From the NCBI GenBank assembly GCA_949358305.1, contig OX442315.1, forward strand, positions 23,586,427 to 23,650,426: 64,000 bases of DNA, read 5' to 3'. The notes beneath the pieces are model-generated. The model had not been told where the DNA came from, did no database searches, and was given only the letters and a program-made list of their open reading frames with translations. Origin of the DNA: Strigamia acuminata. Taxonomy: Eukaryota; Arthropoda; Chilopoda; Geophilomorpha; Linotaeniidae. Numbering within the stretch: position 1 is the first letter of the stretch; the number at the start of each line of letters is the position of its first letter. Positions 1 to 9,721 of the stretch are shown here, piece by piece. The translations under genes were made by a program, and so were the position numbers.

Positions 1-509
1 ATAATGCTGAAACACGTGGTGAGCTTCATGCGCGGTTTGAAGGGATAAATGATGACGAAAAAGCGGTCGATGGCGATGGAAGTGAGAGTTAGAGTCGAGA
101 TGTAGACGCTCACTCCTTGCGAGTAACTTACCAGGTGACAAAGCACTTCACCGAAAATCCAGTTGTTGAGGAAAGAGTAGAGCGGGGTGAATGGTACGCC
201 TAAGACACACAAAAGAATGTCGGAGAGTGCTAAGTTCGTGATGAAGACGTTAGTGACTGTTTGCATGTTTCTGTTCCGGATGACGACGTAACAGACGAGG
301 ACATTTCCGAATATACCCACTGTGAAGATGATGGTGTAAAGGAGGTAGAAAAGGGCTTGCACTGCCGGTTTCGAGATGAGGTCATCGGCCGATTGGTGGT
401 CCGATGAGCAGTTTTTGGTGAATAGTTGTTGAGCTAACTTGTCATCGCACGTTAGGTTGATAAGAAAGGAGAGGTTTTCTGGAAGGTTGTCTGGAAGGTG
501 GAGAGCCAT
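1..509 (-). CDS. sNPFR: sNPF receptor-like class A GPCR, 5' coding exon (partial)
   Basis: The first 169 residues of a rhodopsin-like GPCR read on the minus strand and run off the left edge. The extracellular N-terminus has three N-glycosylation sequons (N12, N18, N33). TM1 carries the GN motif (G68-N69), TM2 carries LALSD (D97), the first loop has the conserved Trp, C124 sits at the top of TM3, and the TM3 end reads DRF (148-150) in place of DRY. The stretches TNLALSDILLCVLGVPFTPL and STLTLTSIAIDRFFVIIYPF resemble arthropod short neuropeptide F receptors as I remember them. These are plasma-membrane peptide receptors that act in feeding and growth signalling. The start ATG has G at -3 and +4 and lies 54 nt after a good splice acceptor. 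The remaining TMs lie outside the window. Related NPY/PrRP-type receptors are possible alternatives; GPCR identity is near certain, the subfamily likely. Confidence 0.88.
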   Translation of the reverse strand, partial: MALHLPDNLPENLSFLINLTCDDKLAQQLFTKNCSSDHQSADDLISKPAVQALFYLLYTIIFTVGIFGNVLVCYVVIRNRNMQTVTNVFITNLALSDILLCVLGVPFTPLYSFLNNWIFGEVLCHLVSYSQGVSVYISTLTLTSIAIDRFFVIIYPFKPRMKLTTCFSI

Positions 510-563
510 TACTTAAAGGCGGTGTGTGTCTTTTGGCATTTTTTTGAAAATTCTTTTCGGTCA
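510..563 (-). other. 5' UTR part of the receptor exon with splice acceptor
   Basis: On the minus strand, a T-rich tract ending TTTCCAG (AG at 565-564) precedes TGACCG, giving a consensus 3' splice site. The receptor exon therefore probably begins at 563 with 54 nt of 5' UTR, and at least one further noncoding exon must lie to the right in window coordinates. Confidence 0.65.
513..539 (-). other. Upstream ORF, 8 codons, ending just before receptor start
   Basis: ATG at 539-537 opens eight codons (MPKDTHRL) and stops with TAA at 515-513, three bases before the receptor ATG. A short uORF in this position could lower translation of the receptor or allow reinitiation. It is seen directly in sequence; the function is inference. 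Confidence 0.5.
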
Positions 564-714
564 CTGGAAATAACAAAATAAAAAATTCTCAATGGGGTTC
601 CAACAATTGACAGTCTATATAATTTTATACAGAATTATGCAGAAAAACACCAGCGGTTTGTAAATATTTGCCAAGAAATAAAATTCCGGTATGTCATTCA
701 AAGTTTAGTTATAT

Positions 715-1030
715 CGGTGCTTCTCAAAGTGGTGGTCTGCCATTTCCCACATGGTTAAAAAATATGTAGCATTTCGCGGAATTAAGTATATTATTTGTGC
801 ATTAAATAATGCATTTTATAATACAATTGAAAAATTACATTTGAAAAATTATTCATACCGTATTTGACAAATAATAATTTTGGGAATGTATTTTGTAAAA
901 TGTATTATGATTTGCAAACCAAAAGCATACAAAAATATATTGCAAAGTGCAATCTCGTGAAAATGCATTGCAATATAATTTCAATGTATATTTCAAATGC
1001 AATGCTTAGTACACAATTTGAGAAGCACTG
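715..1030. mobile_element. hAT-like non-autonomous element (Charlie-type ends)
   Basis: The ends are inverted copies: CGGTGCTTCTCAAA on the left and, reverse-complemented, CAGTGCTTCTCAAA on the right. These ends resemble the CAGTG-TTCTCAAA termini of hAT/Charlie elements. The flanking 8-mers agree only in the last five bases (TATAT), so the target duplication is decayed or the ends are slightly misplaced. The 316-bp body is AT-rich with no ORF. It sits about 150 bp upstream of the receptor exon, inside the presumed intron. Confidence 0.5.
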
Positions 1031-1038
1031 GTGTATAT

Positions 1039-3772
1039 AGATCCAGAAAACATACGAGGAGGAGGCAATTACAGCCACTTCCTGAGCATTCTGGAATGTT
1101 GTGCCACCATTTATTAATTTTTTTGTTCGTATTTGCATTTTTGCATATAAAAAATATGTTCATGCACCTAACATTAACAAATGCATTCTGACGACTATAC
1201 GACCATATTTTTCATTCGGGGATGTTCTGACAGTTTAAAAAGCCTGTGTAATAGAGTGTGTGTAAGTACTTCTGGCGTGCAAACAGTTTTAGAATTTTGG
1301 GTTTCATGCATTTGGATTATGTAGGATTTTTTTTCTTAGTTTAAACGGCTGCCTTCCTTTGTTGGGCGATAATTGAAAAGGGAAATTTAAGGTGAAACAC
1401 CGTATTGCTTTCGCGTGATTAAATTTTACGAGTTCTTGTGCGTTAAATATTCGGAATTTTATACCTAGGCTTGATTTGGGGTTGATGTTTCTATTTTGGC
1501 TGTTAATTCTTTTTAATTTAATTTGTAATACAAAGTTCAACATTCGCTTTCACAGCGCAGATGAGTAATAATTCATTTCTCTACAGGTCCCGCTTATGAT
1601 TGGCCGTTACTTTTGCTTCGAGCGAAGACGTACACGGATAATATACTTTTTGCGCACAACGTGAAAAAATATGGGCTCAATCAGCTAGGGAAATGACATA
1701 AGCCTGCTGGGCTATACACGTCTGAAAAGCAATATTGTGGTTTGTCCAGCCTTAAATTACCATTGACATATTCAAAATTTGTTTACACGTGTAATACTAC
1801 AATAAAAGATGTTTCCAGTGATAATATAGTTATTATATTCAGTTGGTGTATGAAATCATGAATTTATATCGTCAGCAAACGCTCTGCTGAACGATTAACG
1901 ACATTGAAAATTAAAAATATTCAGAAATTCGATGGTAAATGTTGATTTTTTATTTTTTTTTATAAATTTCTTTCACACACTAAACGCTTGCATTTGAATG
2001 TTTTATTTTAGTAATGTTTGTGTGTCGGTAAATACGTATTTAGTTTAATGTAAACAAACACTACTGTGTTACGTAGAACTTATATTTAATACCGAGACTG
2101 AAGTGTGAATGTGTTAGTTTAATCAATATTTAAATTTTTTTTTCTTCATTTTTTTTTTTTAGAACTCAAGTTTGATAAACAATTCTGGATGCAACTGGAA
2201 AAGAAGACGACTTAAGGTCGGTGTTTTTTGCTTCTTGTTATTAATTGCTGTAGTAAGAAAGTGTTTACATAATATTTTCTGAAATGCTTCTTTCAATCGA
2301 TATTTTATTGGCGCGATTTGACTCGTGAGAAAGAACATGTGCATTTCGCATATTATATTATAAGTATCATGAAAGGTGTTATTAAACTTGAGTGCACTCT
2401 CTTAGTAAAACTGATTTGAAATGAATATACATTAAGTACTTGAACAATTTTAAGAGCACTATTTCTGCTATATACGTACATAAAAGCACTTAACGGTTTT
2501 ACTTACATTTGGAGTTGCTGTTTGTATTATTCATCCAATGTATATACTACTTAACAATATCCAAACGCTAGGTACGGTTGTTGATAAAAATTAGATAATG
2601 AAAGAGTCTGTAATATTAGGTTTCTATACGGCTAATAAGTCCTTGAGCACAACGAAACTCGAAGACTAAACTGAAGCTTTGGTTGCGAAACTGTTTTCAA
2701 GCGATAAGCGGCGAGATAAATGTAGTTACGTAATAATAATTATATATTGATTTTGAGTGTGCGTGTGGGTGGGTTGCTATAAGACACCGAGAGGAAGTTT
2801 AAAAAGGAATCATTGCGATATAAGTGATCATAAAATATGTATGGACGGTATTTTATGGTGTTTTTTTGTTTGTTTTTAATATTTTATATGATGGGTTTAT
2901 GCTGTTAAAAATTTATTGAAATTATAGGACCATTTGGGTGGATTCTTAATAAATGGAAGTTGGTGCTTTGCACCAGTGTTCCAGTGTGTAGAAAATTGAA
3001 TTTTGAAATGAGAGCAATAAATTGAATAGTGTATTCTAAACGACAAGTGACAAGGACAAGGATGACAGTGACGTTCAGGACGCGCCGAAGGTTCTGTAGT
3101 CACGGGATTGGTCACGTTTCTGCCTAGAAATTGTGTTTGCTTTTAGTCTAATGAATTTTAAATTTTGTTTTATTTTATCATCACTTGGGAGTTTGAGTTG
3201 AAGGTGTGGGCCTTATCAAAAGTTTTAAAGATTAGGTTTTTTTTTTTATTATTGAAGGTGCGAGTTCCTGTTATGGGAGCAATATGTTGATTTTTACATA
3301 TCAATTGTGTCATATTTGCAGATTGAATTTAATTTATAATTATTTGAAATTTAAATTTGAAATTTAAATTTAAATTCAGTTTTTGGTTTTGTTTTTTGAT
3401 GGTGACAAAACCATACGTGCTTTTATATTGAAACTTGTCAGTTTCCTCATAACACAGCTAAGGCAGACTGAGGAAACCTTATCCACAGGAAGTGTGACAT
3501 ACTGAGTTATGCTTTGTTCGGAATTTGTTGAATTTGAGTTGTTGTGAAAAAAAATGAAAAAGGCAGTTTAAGTATTTTTCTATAGAAAATTCACTCAGAA
3601 GCGATTTTAAAAGTTCTGGGAGAAACGTGTCAATTTTTTGAGCAGTTTTTGTAGCATTTGTTCTGTTATTTATATTGACATGTTATTTATATTGACAAAT
3701 TGCAAATTTTACGAAGATATGATGTAAAATATAATTTGTATGAATAACAAATAAATGATGTTATTTATGGCT
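1039..3772. other. AT-rich noncoding stretch, no gene seen
   Basis: No splice-flanked or conserved ORF is recognisable. Homopolymer runs and short AAATTTAAATT repeats occur near 3330-3380. It is probably the 5' UTR intron of the receptor gene. Confidence 0.5.
3664..3697. repeat. 17-bp tandem duplication
   Basis: TGTTATTTATATTGACA occurs twice head to tail (3664-3680 and 3681-3697). Confidence 0.8.
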
Positions 3773-3780
3773 TGTCCAAG

Positions 3781-4645
3781 TAGGGTTTCGGTACCGGGAT
3801 AGAAAATTAAGGAACCGGGAAATTTAAAAAAAAAAAACGGTTTTCTTCGAAATTTTTGGAACCTCAGTTCGTCACTGAAAAGTTACTTTTTTTAACGTTT
3901 CAATGACGAATTTGGTCTTTAGAAGGGGGGGGGGGGGCTTTACAGGGTTACAAGGGTACAAACCAGTGGAATCTTACTGAATCTAATATTGCTCTATCAG
4001 TTATCTCCCACAATTACGAAGGAAAGGAATTATATTTTGTACAAGAACATTTAGATGTATTAATTTTAGATATATTAATTTAAAAGAGAAAAAGAATCAA
4101 ATATATTCCTGTTCCTGCTATAGTAGCAAATTTTCTTACTTACAGTTGATGTATTGACGATTAGATTTTTGACAATGATTCTAACTCTTGCAATTGTAGT
4201 TGTGGTTTGCCTGTATTTTGATGCACACATATATATATACATAGGACTCCAGAACCATCTGCACTGTCAATAAACATTGACGTGGTTTATGTAATTGTGG
4301 TTATTTTTATGGGAAATTTTTTAACTTGAAGGAAATGTCCTTCTTTTATTTCATTTTATTTTGACAAGTGTTGCTTATTGCGTTGAATAACAATAGCTTT
4401 TTAGGTTTAGATAATACACAAAAACAATATTGTTTTATTATAATGTCAACTTGGTGTATCATCTCTGTAAAACCTTAAAATTCAACAACAACCTGAAATT
4501 TTTTTGACAGAAAATTTCTACGAAAAAAATTTATTAAGTAGTTGTGGGATTGTTGGTTTTTATACAATAACCCCATATCATTTTTAGCCATTTTTCGTCG
4601 CCCGGGGACCGGGAATTAAAATCAGGCGGAAAAATAGAAACCCTA
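3781..4645. mobile_element. hAT-like non-autonomous element with perfect 8-bp TSD
   Basis: The element starts TAGGGTTTC and ends GAAACCCTA, a perfect 9-bp terminal inverted repeat. The 8-mer TGTCCAAG flanks both sides exactly (3773-3780 and 4646-4653). An 8-bp duplication with TAGGG-type ends is typical of the hAT superfamily. The subterminal regions share further inverted similarity (accgggaa-type motifs on the left, ttcccggt-type on the right). The 865-bp body holds no transposase ORF; a G13 run lies at 3925-3937. The intact duplication suggests a fairly recent insertion. Confidence 0.82.
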
Positions 4646-4679
4646 TGTCCAAGATAAATTAGTACTTTTAAAGAAAGTT

Positions 4680-4694
4680 CCGCCAGGGGGCGCG
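4680..4694 (+). promoter_or_regulatory. CTCF-like motif
   Basis: CCGCCAGGGGGCGCG is very close to the CTCF core as remembered (CCASYAGRKGGCRS), with one mismatch. It lies in a short GC-rich patch between the hAT-like element and the decayed ORF. Binding is not shown. Confidence 0.35.
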
Positions 4695-6371
4695 CCCTAA
4701 TACAGGCATCTGGTCTCTGGCTAACCAGTCCAATTTTTACTGACCAAAGGTCAGCACATAAATTTTCATGATTCCAAAAATCAAGGTATTTTCTTAAATT
4801 TTTTTGGAAATTTGATTGCTTTCTTTTTTGGTTTTTCAAGATCATGGCTCAAGCTTCTATGTATAACCAAAAAGAGTTGCAAGAGCCGACTTTCCAGTAA
4901 AAAGTCAAAAAGTCAACGTGGTAACGTCACCATGACACGTCCAGAGGACGGTTCAGACGCCAAGGATTTGTTTCCAGACACCGATGAAGACGCTGATTTG
5001 ATCGTTACTGACCAAATTGGGGATTCACCTGCGGTAACTAATTTGGATAAATTCCTAGTGTCACAAGATATGCTGGTTAGAAAGGCCATTGTCAGTGTTT
5101 TAGAACGCGTTCATGAACAATCCTGGTGTCCACTATTCCTTATGGGCGAAGACCACGAGATTGACCCGCATCCATTACCCTTTTCGTGCGACGATCGTGA
5201 ATCTTTGGCCAACCGATGGCCTGGGCATGAATCTCATGACTCCAATTTTCAATCCCCGGGTAAGTAAATGCAACCCTTTGAGTTTTGAGATGAATTTTGA
5301 TAAAAAATCTAAAGCATGTTTTTTCTCAGCATGCATATGATGATGCTGACAAGGATTTTCCTGACTGCCATAACAGCAGCTTCCCGCACTCTTTCTCAGG
5401 TCTTATGGACTGGGACAATGACCACAAATTTCGGTCTCAAAATTACAAGCCAATAGCTCAAGGCAGTTTCGATTCCCAATTGCACACTGATTTAGATGTA
5501 AATTACGAAGGTGGATTCAACGAAGAAGCATGGGGTAACAACGTAGAAATCTCCTTCATGACCACCAATGCAACCACCATGGTGGAGAAGCAACTGACCG
5601 CCAACTTTTCGGCCAGCTTGCGTGCCAGTTTGGCTAAAAAATTCTCGGTGCTGTCACACCAAGTACCTTCTGTGCACATTGCAAAACTGGATTCGGATGT
5701 AGAACAGTATATCCTCTCAAGCCACAACTTTCAGCTACACGTGAAAGAACTTTTTGAGAATTAACCACCCTCACCACGCGTACTCGGAGCAGTTGCAACT
5801 TCAGTTTTTGATGGTTAAAGGTCATGGGAAGAGAAATGAAAAATTTCTCTCAAGTGTTTGAAATAGCCTAAAAAAAGGTTATGTACCCACTTTAGTTGAC
5901 AAACTTACGTGGTATTGTTTAAAACCGCTGTTTAAATTCGAACCGAGCAGTAATTGTTCCGCCATTACGATTTTCCAAAGTTTATACATACCGCCACTAG
6001 GCGGCATTATTTTTACGTCATCGACGACAAACAAGCACGGGAATTCCAGCACCAATTTGCGATTTCAGCATGTTTTTTAGTGAAAATTACCAGAAAAATA
6101 GAAAATTACAGCAAATAACAAAAAATCACAGCAAATAACACAAAATCACAGCAAATAATCAAAAATACCAGCAACCAAAAATTTAAAAAAAAAAAATAAA
6201 TAAATAAAAATAGCCGAAAATTACCAAAATAACCAATAGTACCACCAAATAACAACAAAAAATTACCGAAAATAACAGAAAATCATCAAAAATTACCAAA
6301 AAAATAGGAAAGAACAGCTAATAACAAAAAAATTAGGCACGTGCAATTCCAAATTGCAAAAATCCGATTTC

Positions 6372-6440
6372 AAAAACTTGATTACAGAATCGGTTTTTAA
6401 CTTTGAACGAGTTAAAAACCGATTCTATAATCAAGTTTTT
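6372..6440. repeat. 31-bp hairpin inside the TTAA element
   Basis: Arms 6372-6402 and 6410-6440 are reverse complements with one mismatch and a 7-nt loop. Confidence 0.85.
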
Positions 6441-6588
6441 GATTTTCTATTGAAATTATTATTTATTTATTTATTTAAGACTGAGAATCGACCAAACACC
6501 GCCCGCATTTGTGCGATCGAATGCGGCGCGTGTTTGGCCGCATTCGATCGCGCAAATGCAGCCAAACACATGCCGCATTTGTGTGATC

Positions 6589-6650
6589 GAATACAGCCAA
6601 ACACCCGCCGTATTCGATCGCACAAATACGGCGGGTGTTTGGCTGTATTC
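6589..6650. repeat. 26-bp perfect hairpin inside the TTAA element
   Basis: Arms 6589-6614 and 6625-6650 are perfect reverse complements around a 10-nt loop containing CGATCG. Related half-repeats occupy 6490-6588 and 6651-6670, so the block is a set of palindromes within palindromes. Confidence 0.88.
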
Positions 6651-7406
6651 GATCGCGCAAATGCGGCAGGTGTAAAAATCGTTCGGTACTGTTTTATATA
6701 AAAAAAATTTCCGAGGTTGGCACCTCTAAAAGCCATGTTTTTTTGCCAAAATATGCTGGTACCAGTTATTTTTTAAAATTTCCCGGGGGTCGGAACTTCT
6801 AAAATAAATGTTTTTTGGCCTGAATTTGGCTGGCAACAATTGAATCAATGTGCGTAACACTACTTCGAATGTATGCGTGGTGTTGTTGTTTTCAAATCAT
6901 GTCGTCGATGACGTAGAAATCCCACAATGCATTGCACAAAATGGTTCCCTTTTTGAAATGGTAAAAACAAGATTTCATTGTTTAAAACAACAAATACTTT
7001 ATTATTTCTTAAGTTTGTCAAGGAAAGTGGGTACATAACCTTTTTTTAGGCTATTTCAAACACTTGAGAGAAAATTTTCATTTCTCTTCCCATGACCTTT
7101 AAGAGTTCTTCGTATGTTTTTACAAAGCTTTGCAGAGTAATTGCAGGCTTATTAAGGTCCATGCAAATCCTTTTAGCGGTTTTGTACATGATTGGTTTGT
7201 CTGCTTCAAAGATAAGGGCCTTCTTATCTCCCAGAGAGATTTCTTTTTGAAATTAATTTATAATTTGGGATTTAGGAACAATTATAGTTTATCGCGACCT
7301 CTCAGATCTTCAAAATTTGAATTTAGGGGCAATCAAGGATGTGGAAACTAATGACGCTGACGGCTTTGAAGGCAAACAAAAACGGAAGCGGAAAACAGGA
7401 GATTAA

Positions 7407-7938
7407 CGACCAGTGATTGCCATCAAATGATCTATTATTTCACTTTCAGAAATGTTAATTTTATTGTTAGCTGTCAGTCATTCTCTCAGCACTGATATGC
7501 ACATGCACTCTTATTGTCAACCATCTTTGTTTTTGTATCTCTCAGTCTTCCACCTCCTCTCACCCAATAAAGACGTTGCACTCCACAATTTGTTTTTTTT
7601 TCACCATCCTCGCCACCTAGTGTTTATTTTCTCGTTTTTAAGGAATGGAATTGATTATCATGAAGCAAAGAATGTTCGTTTTTTTGTACGTGACCACATA
7701 AAAGAATCTTTGAAGAAAATTCGATTTAAAAATGTTTATAAAAATTGTCAATTCATTTTGTATGTACGCGAGTGCAGCCGAACTTAAGGGGCAAAAAATG
7801 GAATCACTAAATTTCGTTTACTGACGACATGGTTAACGGACTAGCAAATGGATTGTCACACTGTAAATATATAAAATTGAATCTATTTTGATCTAATTCG
7901 TTGGTTAGATTTTTTGTGGATAAGGCTTGAAATAAGAC
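7407..7938. other. Noncoding, nothing recognised
   Basis: AT-rich sequence with T-runs. The open frame near 7452-7787 is low in complexity and has no family features. Confidence 0.45.
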
Positions 7939-7940
7939 TA

Positions 7941-8076
7941 GCTGCATTCAAAAACTAAAATATTTTGTGTTTTACTTCAATTTTAAACCAAAAATGACAT
8001 CATTTCTTGTTTAAACCCATGTTAAAACTTAAAATACACTTAAACTAAAATTGTTATTTTAATTTGTGAATGCAGC
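7941..8076. mobile_element. TA-type MITE, family A copy 1
   Basis: TA flanks (7939-7940, 8077-8078) enclose a 136-bp element with inverted ends starting GCTGCATTCA and ending TGAATGCAGC, followed by inverted AAAxTAAAATA. TA duplication fits Tc1/mariner-type MITEs. Longer copies of the same family lie at 18257-18461 and 21211-21414. Confidence 0.75.
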
Positions 8077-8078
8077 TA

Positions 8079-8814
8079 CTTAAAGCTTAAGTGCAAATAC
8101 ACTTTTTATTTCGTATTCCAGTTATTGATATTATCGAATATGTACAGTATGGGAATTGTTAAGAATATACGGTTGCAATAGAAGTCAAATATTACTAAAA
8201 GCAATTTATGGTGGTATAGCTTCTGGCTCAGATGAGGGCAACCTATTTTTCAATGTAACAACAGGTGTAGTGAATGAGAAGTGAAATTTGCAACATCTTG
8301 CAAAAATTGAGAAATTAGTTTGCTCGCTCAAACATTTAAAAAATAACATCGTTAACTCATTCTTGTATACACTTTACTGAAAACTTGTGATAAACTCCCA
8401 TTGACTATTGATTGGTCCATGGCCCTTGCATCATGGATATAAATGAACAGTTTGAAAACGCCAGTTAACACCAATAGAGGATCACTGATCGAAAATAGTG
8501 ACTTTTGGCTAAGTCTTGTCCGGGAACAGTTTGGTTTTGGTTTTTGTTCCAGTTTCCACCTCTGTTCCGACCACTTAGAATACATTTAGCTTTAGATTTA
8601 TTGACTACTTTATGTTCATTTGAATTTGTAAGTGGTTAATAATTTATTTTATGGATACTTTAGTGAGGAATTAAGCAGTCATTTTAAAATTGAGCTTTTC
8701 CTTATTGGTTGAAAAGGATTGCATGATCAGTTATGTGCATTTTGCATTTATGATCCAAACCAATGGGATAGTCATAAGTTTTTGTATATAATATAAACAC
8801 ATGATTTCCTGTTT
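8079..8814. other. Noncoding, nothing recognised
   Basis: No supported gene, RNA or repeat was seen. Confidence 0.4.
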
Positions 8815-9511
8815 TTAGACTTCTAATCCTGATGTTTAGAAAATCTTATAAAACGGTCATGTCCGTCTGTCTGTCTGTCCGTCCGCATCGATTCCGCAAA
8901 AACTATAGCAGCTAGAGCCAAACGGACAACTGCAATGAACTCAGCATACCTGCATTAGGTTCCTAAGGTGTTTTCATATTTTTTGGACCTCCGGTTTAAT
9001 TAATAAACAGCTTTTAGTACACTTTTAGCGTTCTATTACATATCACGTGTGTGGTTCAACGTCCGATCACGTGACTTGTAATGTACTCTGTCCCAAATTA
9101 TGATATACATTTCTACTATTATTTTTGTCCCAAATTATGGTATACATTTCAAGTTTTATTTGATTTTTATCAAACCTGGCAACCACATTGCAAATTCAGT
9201 GGGAAATTTGAAAAAAACCGATTTTTAAAACTGAACAATTTTAATGTTTAAATCAACTTTCCTACGTGTAATTTGCTGCTGAAAACGATGACGTTGTTAG
9301 TTTTTTAATTAAATGTAGTTAAAAGGGAGAAAACAGCAAATTACGGCAAAATGTAAGTAAACCGGAGCGCCATCTGGCAGAAGCCGTGACCGAAACGTAT
9401 TTATGTTTGTTTTGCAAAAATGTAATTTTACATTATGTCAATGGTGTTTTATTTCGGGACAGAGGGACAGGGTTTAGAAGTCTAATATGTAATGCGTCCC
9501 TGCATTACAGA
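8815..9511 (+). mobile_element. Helentron/DINE-1-like non-autonomous element, copy 1
   Basis: The 5' end carries TTAGACTTCTAA and the inverted copy TTAGAAGTCTAA lies just before a 3' hairpin (GTAATGC at 9489, loop, GCATTAC at 9502). A short GTCY microsatellite (8862-8885) lies near the 5' side. Subterminal inverted repeats, an internal (GTCY)n tract and a 3' stem-loop are the hallmark set of Helentron-derived DINE-1/HINE elements as known from Drosophila. No target duplication is seen, as expected for this class. The body includes a CTCF-like motif (9366-9379, minus strand) and a repeated TCCCAAATTAT phrase (near 9089 and 9128). Confidence 0.68.
9366..9379 (-). promoter_or_regulatory. CTCF-like motif in Helentron-like copy 1
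   Basis: The minus strand reads TGCCAGATGGCGCT, close to the CTCF core and sharing the GGCGCT 3' half with other copies of this element. Binding is not shown. Confidence 0.3.
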
Positions 9512-9676
9512 TGTTTACTTGTTGCTATTTAGCTGTCTACCCACTACGCATTTAAACATGTTTTGTTGTTTATATAAGAATGTCGAATTGCTGTATGACA
9601 TTGTCAGTAACAGCTCACAACTGCTCTCTGATCTTTTATTGCTTTTCTGCTTAATGATATACAGGTACACAATTTA

Positions 9677-9721
9677 AATCTCATGTTATCCAATCTCATG
9701 TTATCCAATCTCATGTTATCC
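9677..9721. repeat. 15-bp unit repeated three times
   Basis: AATCTCATGTTATCC occurs three times exactly (9677, 9692, 9707). Confidence 0.92.

Larger units (their letters stand above)
5819..7098. mobile_element. 1.28-kb TTAA-flanked element with ~90-bp terminal inverted repeats
   Basis: TTAA flanks both sides (5815-5818 and 7099-7102). The termini AGGTCATGGGAAGAG and CTTCCCATGACCT begin near-identical inverted repeats of about 90 bp that diverge after the shared TTGACAAACTTA segment. TTAA duplications are typical of piggyBac and Kolobok superfamilies, but the terminal bases are not a standard piggyBac CCY end, so the superfamily is open. There is no transposase. The interior has A-rich repeats built on CACAGCAAATAA (6090-6330), two strong hairpins and a block of GATCG-containing imperfect repeats (6480-6670). 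A rearranged partial copy lies at 19725-20282. Confidence 0.8.
4932..7406 (+). pseudogene. Decayed spliced ORF, possibly retroelement gag, split by a transposon
   Basis: An acidic N-terminal part begins MTRPEDGSDAKDLFPDTDED (ATG 4932; the frame is open from 4812). A donor at 5260 (GG|GTAAGT) joins in phase to an acceptor at 5399 (TTTCTCAG|GT); a shorter intron ending at 5329 also has a good acceptor but would need a 1-nt shift. The second part stops at 5762-5764. The +1 frame then stays open to 5818, continues past the 1.28-kb insertion (5819-7098) in the same frame, and reaches TGA 7248. After TGA and TAA at 7248-7256, the same frame gives another 50 codons ending in a basic, NLS-like tail (KQKRKRKTGD) with stop at 7404-7406. 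It therefore carries one frameshift, two nonsense codons and one insertion. The layout weakly recalls gag-like ORF1 of DIRS-type elements; I do not recognise it firmly. Confidence 0.55.

Noticed and set aside
5260-5329. Short 70-bp intron option for the decayed ORF
   Set aside because: The acceptor is good, but the junction would be out of phase; the 140-bp intron (5260-5399) joins in phase and was preferred.
6354-6736. Overlapping ORFs in the TTAA element
   Set aside because: They follow the GATCG palindromic repeats on both strands and match no transposase.
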